A stretch of 64,000 nt of DNA from Demequina maris (GTDB taxonomy: Bacteria; Actinomycetota; Actinomycetes; Actinomycetales; Demequinaceae): positions 186,001 through 250,000 of the forward strand of contig NZ_BBLX01000004.1 in the NCBI RefSeq assembly GCF_000971155.1, given 5' to 3'. Below, in pieces: positions 28,272 to 38,500 of the stretch (the stretch's first letter is position 1; every line of letters begins with the position of its first letter). Under the pieces are notes generated by a model that had not been told where the DNA came from, made no database searches, and was given only the letters and a program-made list of their open reading frames with translations. The translations under genes and the position numbers were made by a program.

Positions 28272-28379
28272 TCCCAACCGATCCGGCTGCGGCGTCGTTA
28301 TGGGATCGAGACGCCGAACGGCGCCTGAGCGGTCTCGGGCGTCGATAGGTTGCAGGTCAGTCGATCCGCTGGGGGCAGC
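28272..28379 (+). promoter_or_regulatory. Conserved upstream cassette, copy 3
   Basis: TCCCAACCGATC at 28272-28283, GGCGTCGTTATGGGATCGAG shortly after, TAGGTT at 28346-28351 (71 bp from the C of CAACCGAT at 28275), then TCAGTCGAT and a G-run before the ATG. Confidence 0.76.
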
Positions 28380-29999
28380 ATGAACGAGCACGAGACGGCA
28401 CCGGAGCCGGCCGGCGACGGGGCGCGCCCCGCAGGCTGGGCGGCTGTGCTGCGTCAGCCGAAGGTGTGGATCCCCACCGCCGCGGCGGTGACCGTGATCG
28501 CGCTGTCGGTCGGCCTGATCGTGACCAACGCACGGGCGGACGATGCGCGGGCCGCGGCGGAGCTCCCGGCGGCGAGCGCCTCGCCCAGCACGACCGCGAC
28601 GACCGAGCCCGACGCGGCGGCCGAGCCCGGCGAGGCGACGAGCACCGCATCGGCCTCGCCCACCGCGACCGCGAGCCCATCCGCGACGCCCGACGCCGAG
28701 CCCACGGCCGCCGCCGATGCCGACGACGCCGCCGACGCGCAGGCCGCCGCGGAGCGGGCCGCGCACGCGTGCGTCCCGGGCGACCCCGTCGCCGTCCCCG
28801 CACGGTCGACCACCCAGGTCCTGCCCGGCGACGCGGGCGCGACCACCACCGACATCACACCCAAGGCCACCCAGCTGTATCCCGGGTACACCGAGGTGAG
28901 CTTCTCCGCCGACGGCACCCGCCTCCTCACGATCGAGTCCGGCGAGGGCCGCTACACGGTCCGCCTGCTGAACGCGGGCACCATGGCGTCGGTCCTCGAC
29001 CTCGAGTCGCTCTCGGACGCGAATCCCGAGGCCCAGGCCGCGTGGGACCCCGCCGGCACGCGGGTCGCCGTCGCGCGCGGCCTCGCCGACGACTCCCTCG
29101 AGATCTCCACGGTGGAGGCCCGCACCGCGCAGCACAAGGTGCTCGCGACGATCCCGAACAGCGGCGCCGAGTCGGTCGCGTGGTCCGCGGACGGCTCGTG
29201 CCTCGCCATCGCCGTGCGCGGACCGGTGGGATGGGACGACCACGACGACCCGTCCGTGCACACGATCACCGTGGTGCGGCTGTCCGACGGCGCGATCACG
29301 GAGATCGGCCCCGGCGCGATGCCTGTGTGGACCGCCGACGGCTCGCTCGTGTTCTGGCGCGTCGACGCGGGCAGGGTGGCGCTGTGGCGCAGCTCGGCCG
29401 ACGGCGTGGAGCAGTCGCGCGTGGGCTCCGGAGCCGGCAAGCGCTGGAGCGACAACGCCACGGTGAGCGCGCCGATCGCATCGTCGGACGGCACCCGGGT
29501 CGCGTACGTCGACGAGCGCGGCCCGGTCTCGGTCCGCGTCGCGGGACAGGACGGCTCGGGCGACCGTGAGGTCGCGCGGCTCGACCTCTACTGGGCGACG
29601 GTCCAGTGGATGCCGGGAGAGCAGGCCCTGCTGGTGCGTGGCGGCAAGAAGGCCACCTCGACCATCGGCATGTGGACGGTCGACCTCGCGACCGGCACGG
29701 TCACGAGGCTGAAGGTGCCCCGTGCGGCGGGCGAGATCCTCAACACCGGCACGCCGCTCCCGGACGGGTCGGGCGTGCTGACGACGCTCGGGAGCCCGCC
29801 CGGAGGCTCGGACCTGCGGACGATGCGCATCGTCCTCGTGCGCGACGGCGTCACCACCCAGCTGGGCGAGCCCTTCTACGGGAGCTGGGCCTCGGCGCCC
29901 GCCTGGTCGCTCGACGGCGACACCCTCGTCGTGAGCGCCTGGACGGCGCTGAGCATCCCCAGGGACGTGCTCGGGCACCTGGTGGTCACCCGCCGCTGA
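28380..29999 (+). CDS. Membrane-anchored PD40 beta-propeller protein (array member 3)
   Basis: A 539-residue paralogue of array member 2: cytosolic start with VLRQPKVWIP, a helix AAAVTVIALSVGLIVTNARA (residues about 33-52), a long Ala/Thr/Ser/Pro/Asp-rich linker to about residue 125, and a propeller with FSADGTRL, WDPAGTRV, WSADGSCL, WTADGSLV, ASSDGTRV and WSLDGDTL blades. The C terminus HLVVTRR is shared with member 4. One Cys (HACVPGD) follows the linker, also as in member 4. Function unknown; the anchored, outward-facing propeller suggests binding or sensing at the cell surface. Confidence 0.77.
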   Translation: MNEHETAPEPAGDGARPAGWAAVLRQPKVWIPTAAAVTVIALSVGLIVTNARADDARAAAELPAASASPSTTATTEPDAAAEPGEATSTASASPTATASPSATPDAEPTAAADADDAADAQAAAERAAHACVPGDPVAVPARSTTQVLPGDAGATTTDITPKATQLYPGYTEVSFSADGTRLLTIESGEGRYTVRLLNAGTMASVLDLESLSDANPEAQAAWDPAGTRVAVARGLADDSLEISTVEARTAQHKVLATIPNSGAESVAWSADGSCLAIAVRGPVGWDDHDDPSVHTITVVRLSDGAITEIGPGAMPVWTADGSLVFWRVDAGRVALWRSSADGVEQSRVGSGAGKRWSDNATVSAPIASSDGTRVAYVDERGPVSVRVAGQDGSGDREVARLDLYWATVQWMPGEQALLVRGGKKATSTIGMWTVDLATGTVTRLKVPRAAGEILNTGTPLPDGSGVLTTLGSPPGGSDLRTMRIVLVRDGVTTQLGEPFYGSWASAPAWSLDGDTLVVSAWTALSIPRDVLGHLVVTRR

Positions 30000-30070
30000 G
30001 CCGGTCCTCGGGCCCGGTCGCGAGCCCCAAAACGGGGCAGTCCGGACATCCCCCCGGTGGCATCGCGTGA

Positions 30071-30147
30071 CACCTCCGGAGGTGGTTCCCGAGGCGCGCC
30101 GGGTGAGGCTAATCTACGGGGACAGTTGACCGACCCTTGGGGGACCG
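30071..30147 (+). promoter_or_regulatory. Divergent promoter region of array member 4
   Basis: A perfect 14-bp palindrome CACCTCCGGAGGTG (30071-30084) is followed by -10-like TAATCT (30110-30115) and TTGGGGGACCG before the ATG. The -10 to start distance (38 bp) matches the other three genes (34-37), but the CAACCGAT block is absent. Confidence 0.5.
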
Positions 30148-31626
30148 ATGACGGACGGGGCGCCCGGGCCCACCGCTCGTCGCAGGCGCGCGTCCCGGCG
30201 CCTCTGGATCCCCGCGGCGCTCGGCGCGATCGCCCTCGCCGTCGCCCTCGGCGTCGACGTCGCGCAGTCGAAGGTCGAGGCCGCCGAGAGTGTCGCCGCC
30301 TCCCCGAGCGTGACGGGAGACGACGCCTCTTCCCTCGGCCCCAGCGCTGCTCCGGACCTGGACGAGACCGCCTCCTCCGCATCGTCCATCCGCGCGGCGG
30401 GCGACGCCGCGCCCGCAGGCGTCTGCATGCCCGCGCCGGTCCCGACCACGACCGTGAAGGTGGGTGCCTCGGTGCTCCCGACGGACTCGGTCGCGTCCAA
30501 CGAGACGCTCGACCCGAGCCAGACCGGCGTCGCGGTGACCTACGCCGCGCCGGCCTTCTCCGCCGACGGCAAGCGCCTCACCACGCTCCTGCGCCACGAT
30601 GGCGCCTCCACCGTGGAGCTGTTCAGCACGCCCACGATGACGTCGATGGTCGCGCTTGGCAGCGACTGGGTGTCGGCGCCGGTCGAGTGGGATCCGTCGG
30701 GCACCACCGCCGCGGTCGCGCGCCGCATGAAGGACGGGGCGCTCGAGCTCGTGACCGTCGACGGCGCGAAGGGCGCCGTGTCGTTCCTCGCCAAGTTCCC
30801 CTCGTCCGTCGCCGCCGGCATCGCCTGGTCCGACGACGGTGCGTGCGTCGCGATCGCGGTCACGGACGACCTCTCGGCGGCGTCCGACGCGCCCCGCTAC
30901 GAGGACTACGAGGTCGCGGTCGTGCGCGTCGCCGACGGCGCGGTGGCGTGGATCGGCTCCGGGGCGTACCCGGAGTTCCTGCCGAGCGGCGACGTGGTCT
31001 ACATCGGCCCGCGCGCGAACGGTCGCCTCGCGTACTGGAGGGCCTCCACCGATGGCCTCGAGCGCACGATGATCGGCGCGCTGTCCGAGGACCCGGGCGA
31101 GCCGCGCCTCAGCGCCGACCGCAGCGCGATCGCGTACGTCGTCGAGGGCGACGAGCTCGAGGTGCGCGTCGCGCCCACGGGCACCCGCGGCAGCCGCGCG
31201 GTCGCACGCATCGAAGGAGCGACCTGGGGCTACGCGAAGTGGATGCCCGACGACTCGTCGCTGCTCGTCACCGGCGGCCTGCCCTCCGGCCGCACGCGCC
31301 TGTGGACCGTCGACATCGAGACCGGCGAGGTCACCCGCGTCCGGACCCCGGGCCTCACCCGCGCCGAGCGGATCTCCTACGCCGCTCCCGTGCCCGACGG
31401 CTCCGGCATCGTCGCGATGGTGAACGCGACGCGCGACGGCGCGCCCGCCTCGCACCCGGTCCTGCTGAGCCAGGGCCGGTCCACGGACCTCGGCAAGGCT
31501 GTCGCGGGCTGGGCCTCGTGTGCGCCCACTTGGTCGCCCGACGGCGACGCCCTCGTCACGTGCCACGGACGCTCGACGGTCGACGGCAAGACCGTCTCCG
31601 GCCGCCTGGTCGTCACCCGCCGCTGA
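30148..31626 (+). CDS. Membrane-anchored PD40 beta-propeller protein (array member 4)
   Basis: A 492-residue family member with a short Arg-rich cytosolic start (TARRRRASRRLWIP), one helix (AALGAIALAVALGVDVAQ, about residues 22-39), a Ser/Ala/Asp linker, a Cys segment (GVCMPAPVP) and a propeller with FSADGKRL, WDPSGTTA, WSDDGACV, LPSGDVVY, WMPDDSSL, PVPDGSGI and WSPDGDAL blades. It ends RLVVTRR like member 3. It is the most divergent copy and has a different upstream region. Function unknown. Confidence 0.76.
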   Translation: MTDGAPGPTARRRRASRRLWIPAALGAIALAVALGVDVAQSKVEAAESVAASPSVTGDDASSLGPSAAPDLDETASSASSIRAAGDAAPAGVCMPAPVPTTTVKVGASVLPTDSVASNETLDPSQTGVAVTYAAPAFSADGKRLTTLLRHDGASTVELFSTPTMTSMVALGSDWVSAPVEWDPSGTTAAVARRMKDGALELVTVDGAKGAVSFLAKFPSSVAAGIAWSDDGACVAIAVTDDLSAASDAPRYEDYEVAVVRVADGAVAWIGSGAYPEFLPSGDVVYIGPRANGRLAYWRASTDGLERTMIGALSEDPGEPRLSADRSAIAYVVEGDELEVRVAPTGTRGSRAVARIEGATWGYAKWMPDDSSLLVTGGLPSGRTRLWTVDIETGEVTRVRTPGLTRAERISYAAPVPDGSGIVAMVNATRDGAPASHPVLLSQGRSTDLGKAVAGWASCAPTWSPDGDALVTCHGRSTVDGKTVSGRLVVTRR

Positions 31627-31863
31627 CCGTCCCACCGGACAGCACCAACGGAGTTCGCGGCGACACGCCGCGTCCGGAGGGACGATGCGGGGGCTCGGTC
31701 GGCGCGTCGCTGCCGATTCCGTGCGTAGTGTCAGGGGAGGGAGTGCCGCTCGGGGAGCACCACCGCGGACACTCCGTCTCAGAATTCAAGATGGTGAACC
31801 ACAATGTGAGATTAGTTGTCCGAATGGTGACACCCGCCCGGACCCGGGCGTAGAGTCGCATGC

Positions 31864-31914
31864 ATGCAGACGATCCTTGTACGAGTTACCAGGCGCGCGG
31901 ACCGCGACCGGTAG
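31864..31914 (+). CDS. ilv leader peptide
   Basis: ATG to TAG encodes MQTILVRVTRRADRDR. The adjacent Ile-Leu-Val and a further Val within eight codons are the amino acids made by the downstream pathway. Ribosome pausing here when they are scarce would change which hairpin forms. The -10 lies 7 nt before the ATG, so translation would start at or near the mRNA 5' end. It resembles the corynebacterial ilvB leader in size and in its Arg-rich tail. Confidence 0.75.
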   Translation: MQTILVRVTRRADRDR

Positions 31915-31965
31915 CACCGAACTCGTCCGCGCGCTGACCCCGAGGCCGCCTGGCTGAGGGGTTTT
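31893..31965 (+). promoter_or_regulatory. Attenuator stem-loops
   Basis: GCGCGCGGAC (31893-31902, inside the leader ORF) pairs perfectly with GTCCGCGCGC (31925-31934). Downstream, CCCC (31938-31941) and GGGG (31958-31961) close a weaker hairpin followed by TTTT. The first stem can form only when a ribosome is not covering the end of the leader ORF. Confidence 0.6.
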
Positions 31966-32017
31966 CTCATGCGAGGCGGACGCAAGGGACGCCTCACCCC
32001 GACGACCAGGAGAGAAG

Positions 32018-33889
32018 ATGGCTCAGGTTCAGGCCAAGCCGGGCATGCCCGCGGCCCGCATCGCCCGCCAGGCGCCGAGCGCTCCCACGCTCGCCCGCCC
32101 CACGCCGCAGTCGAACCCGGATCCCGCGCTCAACGGCGTCGAGATGACCGGCGCGGAGGCGATCATCCGCTCGCTCGAGTGCGCCGGCGCGACCGACGTC
32201 TTCGGCATCCCCGGCGGCGCGATCCTCCCGACCTACGACCCGCTCATGGACTCGTCCAAGCTGCGCCACATCCTCGTGCGCCACGAGCAGGGCGCCGGCC
32301 ACGCCGCACAGGGCTACGCCCACGCGACCGGCAAGGTGGGCGTCTGCATCGCGACCTCCGGTCCCGGCGCGACCAACCTCGTCACCCCGATCGCGGACGC
32401 GAACATGGACTCGATCCCCATGGTCGCGATCACGGGGCAGGTGGGCGCGGCGATGATCGGCACGGACGCCTTCCAGGAGGCGGACATCGTCGGCATCACG
32501 GCGCCCATCACCAAGCACAACGTGCTGGTGACGGACCCCGCCGAGATCCCCGCGGCCATCGCGGAGGCCTTCTACATCGCGAGCCACGGCCGTCCCGGCC
32601 CGGTTCTCGTCGACATCGCGAAGTCCGCGCAGCAGGCCAAGACCACCTTCCAGTGGCCCGGCCGCATCGAGCTGCCCGGCTTCAACGCCGGCGTGCGCCC
32701 GCACCAGAAGACGGTGCAGGAGGCGGCCCGCCTCCTCGCGACCGCGCGCCGCCCCGTGCTGTACGTCGGCGGCGGCGTGATCCGCGCCGGCGCCGCGGCC
32801 GGCCTGCGCAAGCTCACCGACCTCTCCGGCGCGGCCGTGGTCACCACGCTGATGGCCCGCGGCGCGCTGCCCGACAGCCACCCGCAGCACCTGGGCATGC
32901 CCGGCATGCACGGCACCGTGCCCGCCGTGGCGGCGCTGCAGAAGGCGGACCTCATCGTCGCGCTCGGCGCCCGCTTCGACGACCGCGTCACCGGCAATCT
33001 CGACAGCTTCGCGCCGCACGCGACCATCGTGCACGCGGACATCGACCCTGCGGAGATCGGCAAGAACCGCGCCGTCGACGTGCCGATCGTCGGCGACCTC
33101 AAGGAGGTCTTCGAGGCCCTGGTGCCCGCGCTCGCGCACGAGCACGAGCGCTACGGCAAGCCGGACCTCGAGGCCTGGTGGGCGCAGCTGGACGACTGGC
33201 GCACCACGTACGCGCTCGGCTACACGCCGACGCACGACGGCCTGTCGAGCCCTCAGCACGTGATCCAGCGCCTGGGCCAGCTCAACGACCCCGAGTCGAC
33301 CATCTACACCTCGGGCGTGGGTCAGCACCAGATGTGGGCCAGCCAGTTCATCAAGTACGAGCGCCCCAACACGTGGATCAACTCGGGCGGCCTCGGCACG
33401 ATGGGCTTCTCGGTGCCCGCGGCGATGGGCGCCCAGGTGGGTCAGCCCGACCAGACCGTGTGGGCGATCGACGGCGACGGCTGCTTCCAGATGACCAACC
33501 AGGAGCTCGTCACCTGCGCGATCAACGAGATCCCCATCAAGGTCGCGCTGATCAACAACTCGAGCCTGGGCATGGTCCGCCAGTGGCAGACCCTGTTCTA
33601 CGAGGGCCGCTACTCCAACACGGACCTGCACACCGGCCACGGCACGCGCCGCGTCCCCGACTTCGTCAAGCTCGCCGAGGCGATGGGCTGCGTGGGCCTG
33701 CGCTGCGAGTCCGACGCGGACGTCGACGCGACCATCAAGCGCGCCAACGAGATCGACGACCAGCCCGTGGTCGTGGACTTCACCGTGTCGCGCGACGCGA
33801 TGGTGTGGCCCATGGTCGCCGCCGGCACCAGCAACGACGAGATCCAGTACGCCCAGGGCATCGCCCCCAAGTGGGACCGGGAGGACTGA
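32018..33889 (+). CDS. ilvB: Acetolactate synthase large subunit
   Basis: A 623-residue thiamine-diphosphate enzyme joining two pyruvates, or pyruvate and 2-ketobutyrate, in the first common step of valine, leucine and isoleucine synthesis. GGAILPTYD and the catalytic Glu in [14 protein letters not shown] are seen at the N terminus; [23 protein letters not shown], read at residues about 488-510, is the ThDP-Mg motif (GDG...N). A ~45-residue Ala/Pro extension precedes the core. AGGAGAGAAG precedes ATG 32018. It heads ilvB-ilvN-ilvC. Confidence 0.97.
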   Translation: MAQVQAKPGMPAARIARQAPSAPTLARPTPQSNPDPALNGVEMTGAEAIIRSLECAGATDVFGIPGGAILPTYDPLMDSSKLRHILVRHEQGAGHAAQGYAHATGKVGVCIATSGPGATNLVTPIADANMDSIPMVAITGQVGAAMIGTDAFQEADIVGITAPITKHNVLVTDPAEIPAAIAEAFYIASHGRPGPVLVDIAKSAQQAKTTFQWPGRIELPGFNAGVRPHQKTVQEAARLLATARRPVLYVGGGVIRAGAAAGLRKLTDLSGAAVVTTLMARGALPDSHPQHLGMPGMHGTVPAVAALQKADLIVALGARFDDRVTGNLDSFAPHATIVHADIDPAEIGKNRAVDVPIVGDLKEVFEALVPALAHEHERYGKPDLEAWWAQLDDWRTTYALGYTPTHDGLSSPQHVIQRLGQLNDPESTIYTSGVGQHQMWASQFIKYERPNTWINSGGLGTMGFSVPAAMGAQVGQPDQTVWAIDGDGCFQMTNQELVTCAINEIPIKVALINNSSLGMVRQWQTLFYEGRYSNTDLHTGHGTRRVPDFVKLAEAMGCVGLRCESDADVDATIKRANEIDDQPVVVDFTVSRDAMVWPMVAAGTSNDEIQYAQGIAPKWDRED

Positions 33890-33894
33890 CCCCC

Positions 33895-34416
33895 ATGACC
33901 AAGCACACCCTGTCCGTGCTCGTCGAGAACAAGCCCGGCGTGCTCGCGCGCGTCGCCGGCCTCTTCTCGCGCCGCGCGTTCAACATCCACTCGCTCGCCG
34001 TGGGCCAGACCGAGCACCCGGAGATCTCGCGCATCACCGTGGTCGTCGACGTCGACGAGCTCCCGCTCGAGCAGGTGACCAAGCAGCTCAACAAGCTGGT
34101 CCACGTGCTCAAGATCGTCGAGCTCGAGCGCGACCGCTCGGTCCAGCGCGACCTGCTGCTGGTCAAGGTGCGCGCGGACGCCCGCCAGCGCACCGACGTC
34201 CTCCAGATCGTGGACCTGTTCCGCGCGCACATCGTCGACGTCTCCACGGACTCGGTCGTCATCGAGGCCGTCGGCACGCCGGACAAGCTCGAGGCGCTGC
34301 TTGCGGCCCTCGCGCCGCACGACGTCCGCGAGATCGTCCAGTCCGGCACCGTCGCCATCGGCCGCGGCGCCCGCTCCATCACGGAGCGCGCTCTCGACCG
34401 CGTCGCCACCGCCTAG
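33895..34416 (+). CDS. ilvN: Acetolactate synthase regulatory subunit
   Basis: A 173-residue small subunit with an N-terminal ACT domain (LSVLVENKPGVLARVAGLFSRR, cited as residues 5-26) that binds valine for feedback inhibition, and the ALS_ss C-terminal domain (DVSTDSVVIEAVG). The start lies 5 bp after the ilvB stop, so the two are co-translated and form one holoenzyme. Confidence 0.97.
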   Translation: MTKHTLSVLVENKPGVLARVAGLFSRRAFNIHSLAVGQTEHPEISRITVVVDVDELPLEQVTKQLNKLVHVLKIVELERDRSVQRDLLLVKVRADARQRTDVLQIVDLFRAHIVDVSTDSVVIEAVGTPDKLEALLAALAPHDVREIVQSGTVAIGRGARSITERALDRVATA

Positions 34417-34438
34417 CCGCCGGACGATGCGCGGGTGA

Positions 34439-35533
<1,095 letters not shown>

Positions 35534-35550
35534 TCCGCTCTACCCGAACG

Positions 35551-35584
35551 CGAAGGGGAGGTCCCGCAGGGGGCCTCCCCTTCG
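35551..35584. terminator. Bidirectional terminator between ilvC and the first BTAD regulator gene
   Basis: Perfect 11-bp stem CGAAGGGGAGG (35551-35561) with CCTCCCCTTCG (35574-35584), 12-nt loop, between two convergent stops. Its right half is shared with the terminator at 45520. Confidence 0.85.
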
Positions 35585-35591
35585 TCGTGCC

Positions 35592-38500
35592 TCAGGACGA
35601 TGCGGCGGACGGCTTGTCCCCGAAGCCGCACGTCGAGCGCCACTCGCCGACGGCCGCGAGATAGGTCTGCCACTCGTCGGCGGTGAGGTCGCGTCCCGCA
35701 GACGCGCAGGCGGCGTCGCGCAGCATCTCGGGGTCGAGCGTCCAGATGCCGATGCCCTCCACCTCGTCCACGGCGACCTCGAGCCCGTCGGACCGAAGCC
35801 ACACCGGCCAGGCGAGCGGCGCGTGTGACACGAACGGACCGGCGACGCGGGCCCCGGTCTCCGACTCGTAGAGCACGCTGCTCTGGTCGAGGTCTGCGGT
35901 GAGGAACACGTCCCCCGCCTGAGAGAACTGGAAGCGTCCGATCTCCGCGCGCGACCCCTCGCTGGTGGCGATCGGCTCCAGCTCCGTCGTGAAGCGACCG
36001 ATCATCGGACCGACCTGAGCCACGACCATGCCGTCGTCGTTGATCGCCGCGTTCTCGAGGCCGTCGACGAAGGGCGAGAGCGCCTCGCCGGTGCGGAGGT
36101 CGAAGACCTGCGCTCCGACGCCGACCCCGGCGAGGTGCGAGGACACGACGACGTAGTCGTCGTTCGGCGAAGCGACGATGTGCGAGGCGATGCCCTGCAC
36201 GTCGATCACGGGGCCGTCGGGCTCACCCGTCTCCAGGTCGAAGGGCCACACCGTCCCGTCAGGGTCCGCGGCGATCTGCCGGTCGCCCGCACCGGTACGG
36301 AAATGCTCGTAGACGTCCGCACCGATCGGATAGGTGAGGGTGCGCCGCTGCGCCTCGAGGTCGTAGCGGCCGATGTCGTTCGTCGAGGGGAAGTAGGCGA
36401 CGACCGCGTCATCCGAGGCCCAACTCAGGCCGTCGGCATCGCCCTCGACCTCGGCCTCGACCTCGTCCGACCGCACGTTCCACACCGACCACCCGCACGG
36501 GTCGCCGTCACGCCCGAGCCTGCAGACCAGCAACGCGTCCCCGTCCGACCGGTACCCGTCTCCGACGATGTAGCCGGGTCCCGCGACGATGCGGTGGACC
36601 GGGCCGTGCCCGTCGAGCGCCCATCGGGTCGCGACCGGCTCGCGCCGGCCGAAGGCGAGGAGCTCGGCGTTGGAGGCCACCAGCGATCCGGTCGCGCCGT
36701 GCTGGACGTCGAATCTTGTCTGCGTCGGCCCGCCGAGCGCCAGTGTGCGCTCCTGGATCTCGCCGAACCAGCCGCCGCAGTAGTACGTCCGGCCCGCCGG
36801 ACGCGCGGCCATGGTCGAGCACGCACCCTCCTGATCGTTCGGCAGCGTGACCGTCCACGCCACGTCGCCGGAGCCGAGGTCGACGAGGGCCACGTGGAAC
36901 GCGCCCGAGGTCAGCAGCCGGCCGTTCGCCGTGACGGCGATGCCCAGCCCGGTTGCCGCCTCGTCGACCGGCCACGCGTCGAGCTCGCGCCCGGTCGCCG
37001 GGTCGATGACGTGCACGGTGCCCGCGGCCACGGCCACGAGGTTGCCGTCGGGTGCGGCCGCCACCGCGATGCCGTCGGGGTCGTCCGCCGACAGCCGCAC
37101 CGACGTGCGCAGCGCGAGGGTGCGCGCGTCCCACAGGTCGACCGAACCGGACGGGTGGTCGACGGTCGCGACCACCGCACCGCCCGCGCCGATCGCGACA
37201 TGGAGCGGGACATCGGCGCCCTCCGGCACGGTCGCTTCCGCGGTGGCGAGGACGGTGCCCTCGACGAGGTCGTATGCGGTGAGGGTGCCGCACGCGGTGG
37301 GATGGTCGCATCCAGTCGACTGCGCGAGCACCACCGCGAGCGATCCGTCCGCAGCCACCGCGACGGCACGATCACCCGCCTCGATCGCATCGTTCGTGAC
37401 GGTGCGGAACGCCGTGAGCTCGGCGGCGTCCCTCACCTCGATGCCGCGCGCCGATGCGACGACGATGTCGCCTTCCGCGTCGGCCGCGCCCGCGATGCCC
37501 GAAGCCGCCGGCAGCACGATCGATTGGATGAGCTCGGGATGCGAGGCCGCGACGTCGAACAATGCCGCGCGCGAGCGCGGGTCGTCGGGCCAGCGCTCGT
37601 AGGCCTCGACCGCGAGGAGAGCGGCGGTCTCTCTCGACGCGCCGGCGAGCGCTGTGACGTCGTCGGCGAGCGCCGCGACCAGCTCGTCGTCGGCCCGGGC
37701 GGTCGCCGTGCGGTGGTTCAGGATCGCCACCGCGGCGAGCACGAGAGCGGCGACGGCGGCGACTCCACCGGCCGCGTTGGCGAAGCGCACCCGTCGGCGA
37801 TTCCGCGCGTCGCGGGCCGCCGCGTCGGCGACCACGCTCGCCTCGCGCTGCCGCTCGACCTCGGATGCGGAGAGGAACTCGCTTTCGACCTCGGCCAAGG
37901 TGTCGGTCGATGCGTGCTGCCAGGAGCGCGCCGCGTCGAGCCGAGAGCCACGGTAGAGATCGTCGGCGTTCCTTCCTCCGGCCTCCCACGTGCGCGCCGC
38001 CGCCGCCAGGTGAGCGACGAGGCGGTGGGTCTCCGCGTCCTCGTCGAGCCACGCCGTGAGCCGAGGCCACTCGCGGGTGAGCGCCTCATGCGCGAGGAGG
38101 TAGTCGTCGGCGCGTGCGACGAGCAGACGTGCCGAGACGAGCCGCGCGACCGCCTCCGCACGGGCGGGCGTGGTCTCGACCGCCGCGCTGTCGGCGGCAT
38201 GGAGCGCCACGGTGCCGGTGGCGTCGACGGTGACGAGGCGGCGCATGACGGCCCGGCACTCGTCGCGCTGGGCGGAGGTGAGGTTCACGAACACGCGCTC
38301 GGCCGAGCGGGCGACGGCGCCCGCGAGCCCGCCGGTGGCCTCGTACGCCTGGATCGTCAAGGTCGCCCCTTCGCGGCGCTCCCATGTCGCGGCGAGCGCG
38401 TGGGAGAGCAGCGGGAGCGCCGAGTCGACTCGCTGCGCGTCGTGCAGGATCACGTCGACGAGGCCGTGCTCGATCGCGAGGCCGGACCGCAATGCGGGCT

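Larger units (their letters stand above)
31627..32017 (+). promoter_or_regulatory. ilvBNC control region: AT-rich stretch, promoter, leader peptide, attenuator
   Basis: This 391-bp gap holds a copy of the 9-mer at 31680, an AT-rich stretch (about 31783-31830) in a GC-rich background, -35 GTGACA (31827-31832) and -10 TAGAGT (31851-31856) with 18 bp between, a leader ORF at 31864-31914, a 10-bp stem (31893-31902 with 31925-31934) and a weaker CCCC...GGGG hairpin (31938-31961) ending in TTTT (31962-31965). Together these are the parts of a transcriptional attenuator for branched-chain amino acid synthesis. Confidence 0.75.

Noticed and set aside
24669-28379. The repeated upstream cassettes as riboswitches
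   Set aside because: Most of the conserved block lies upstream of the -10-like TAGGTT and would not be transcribed.
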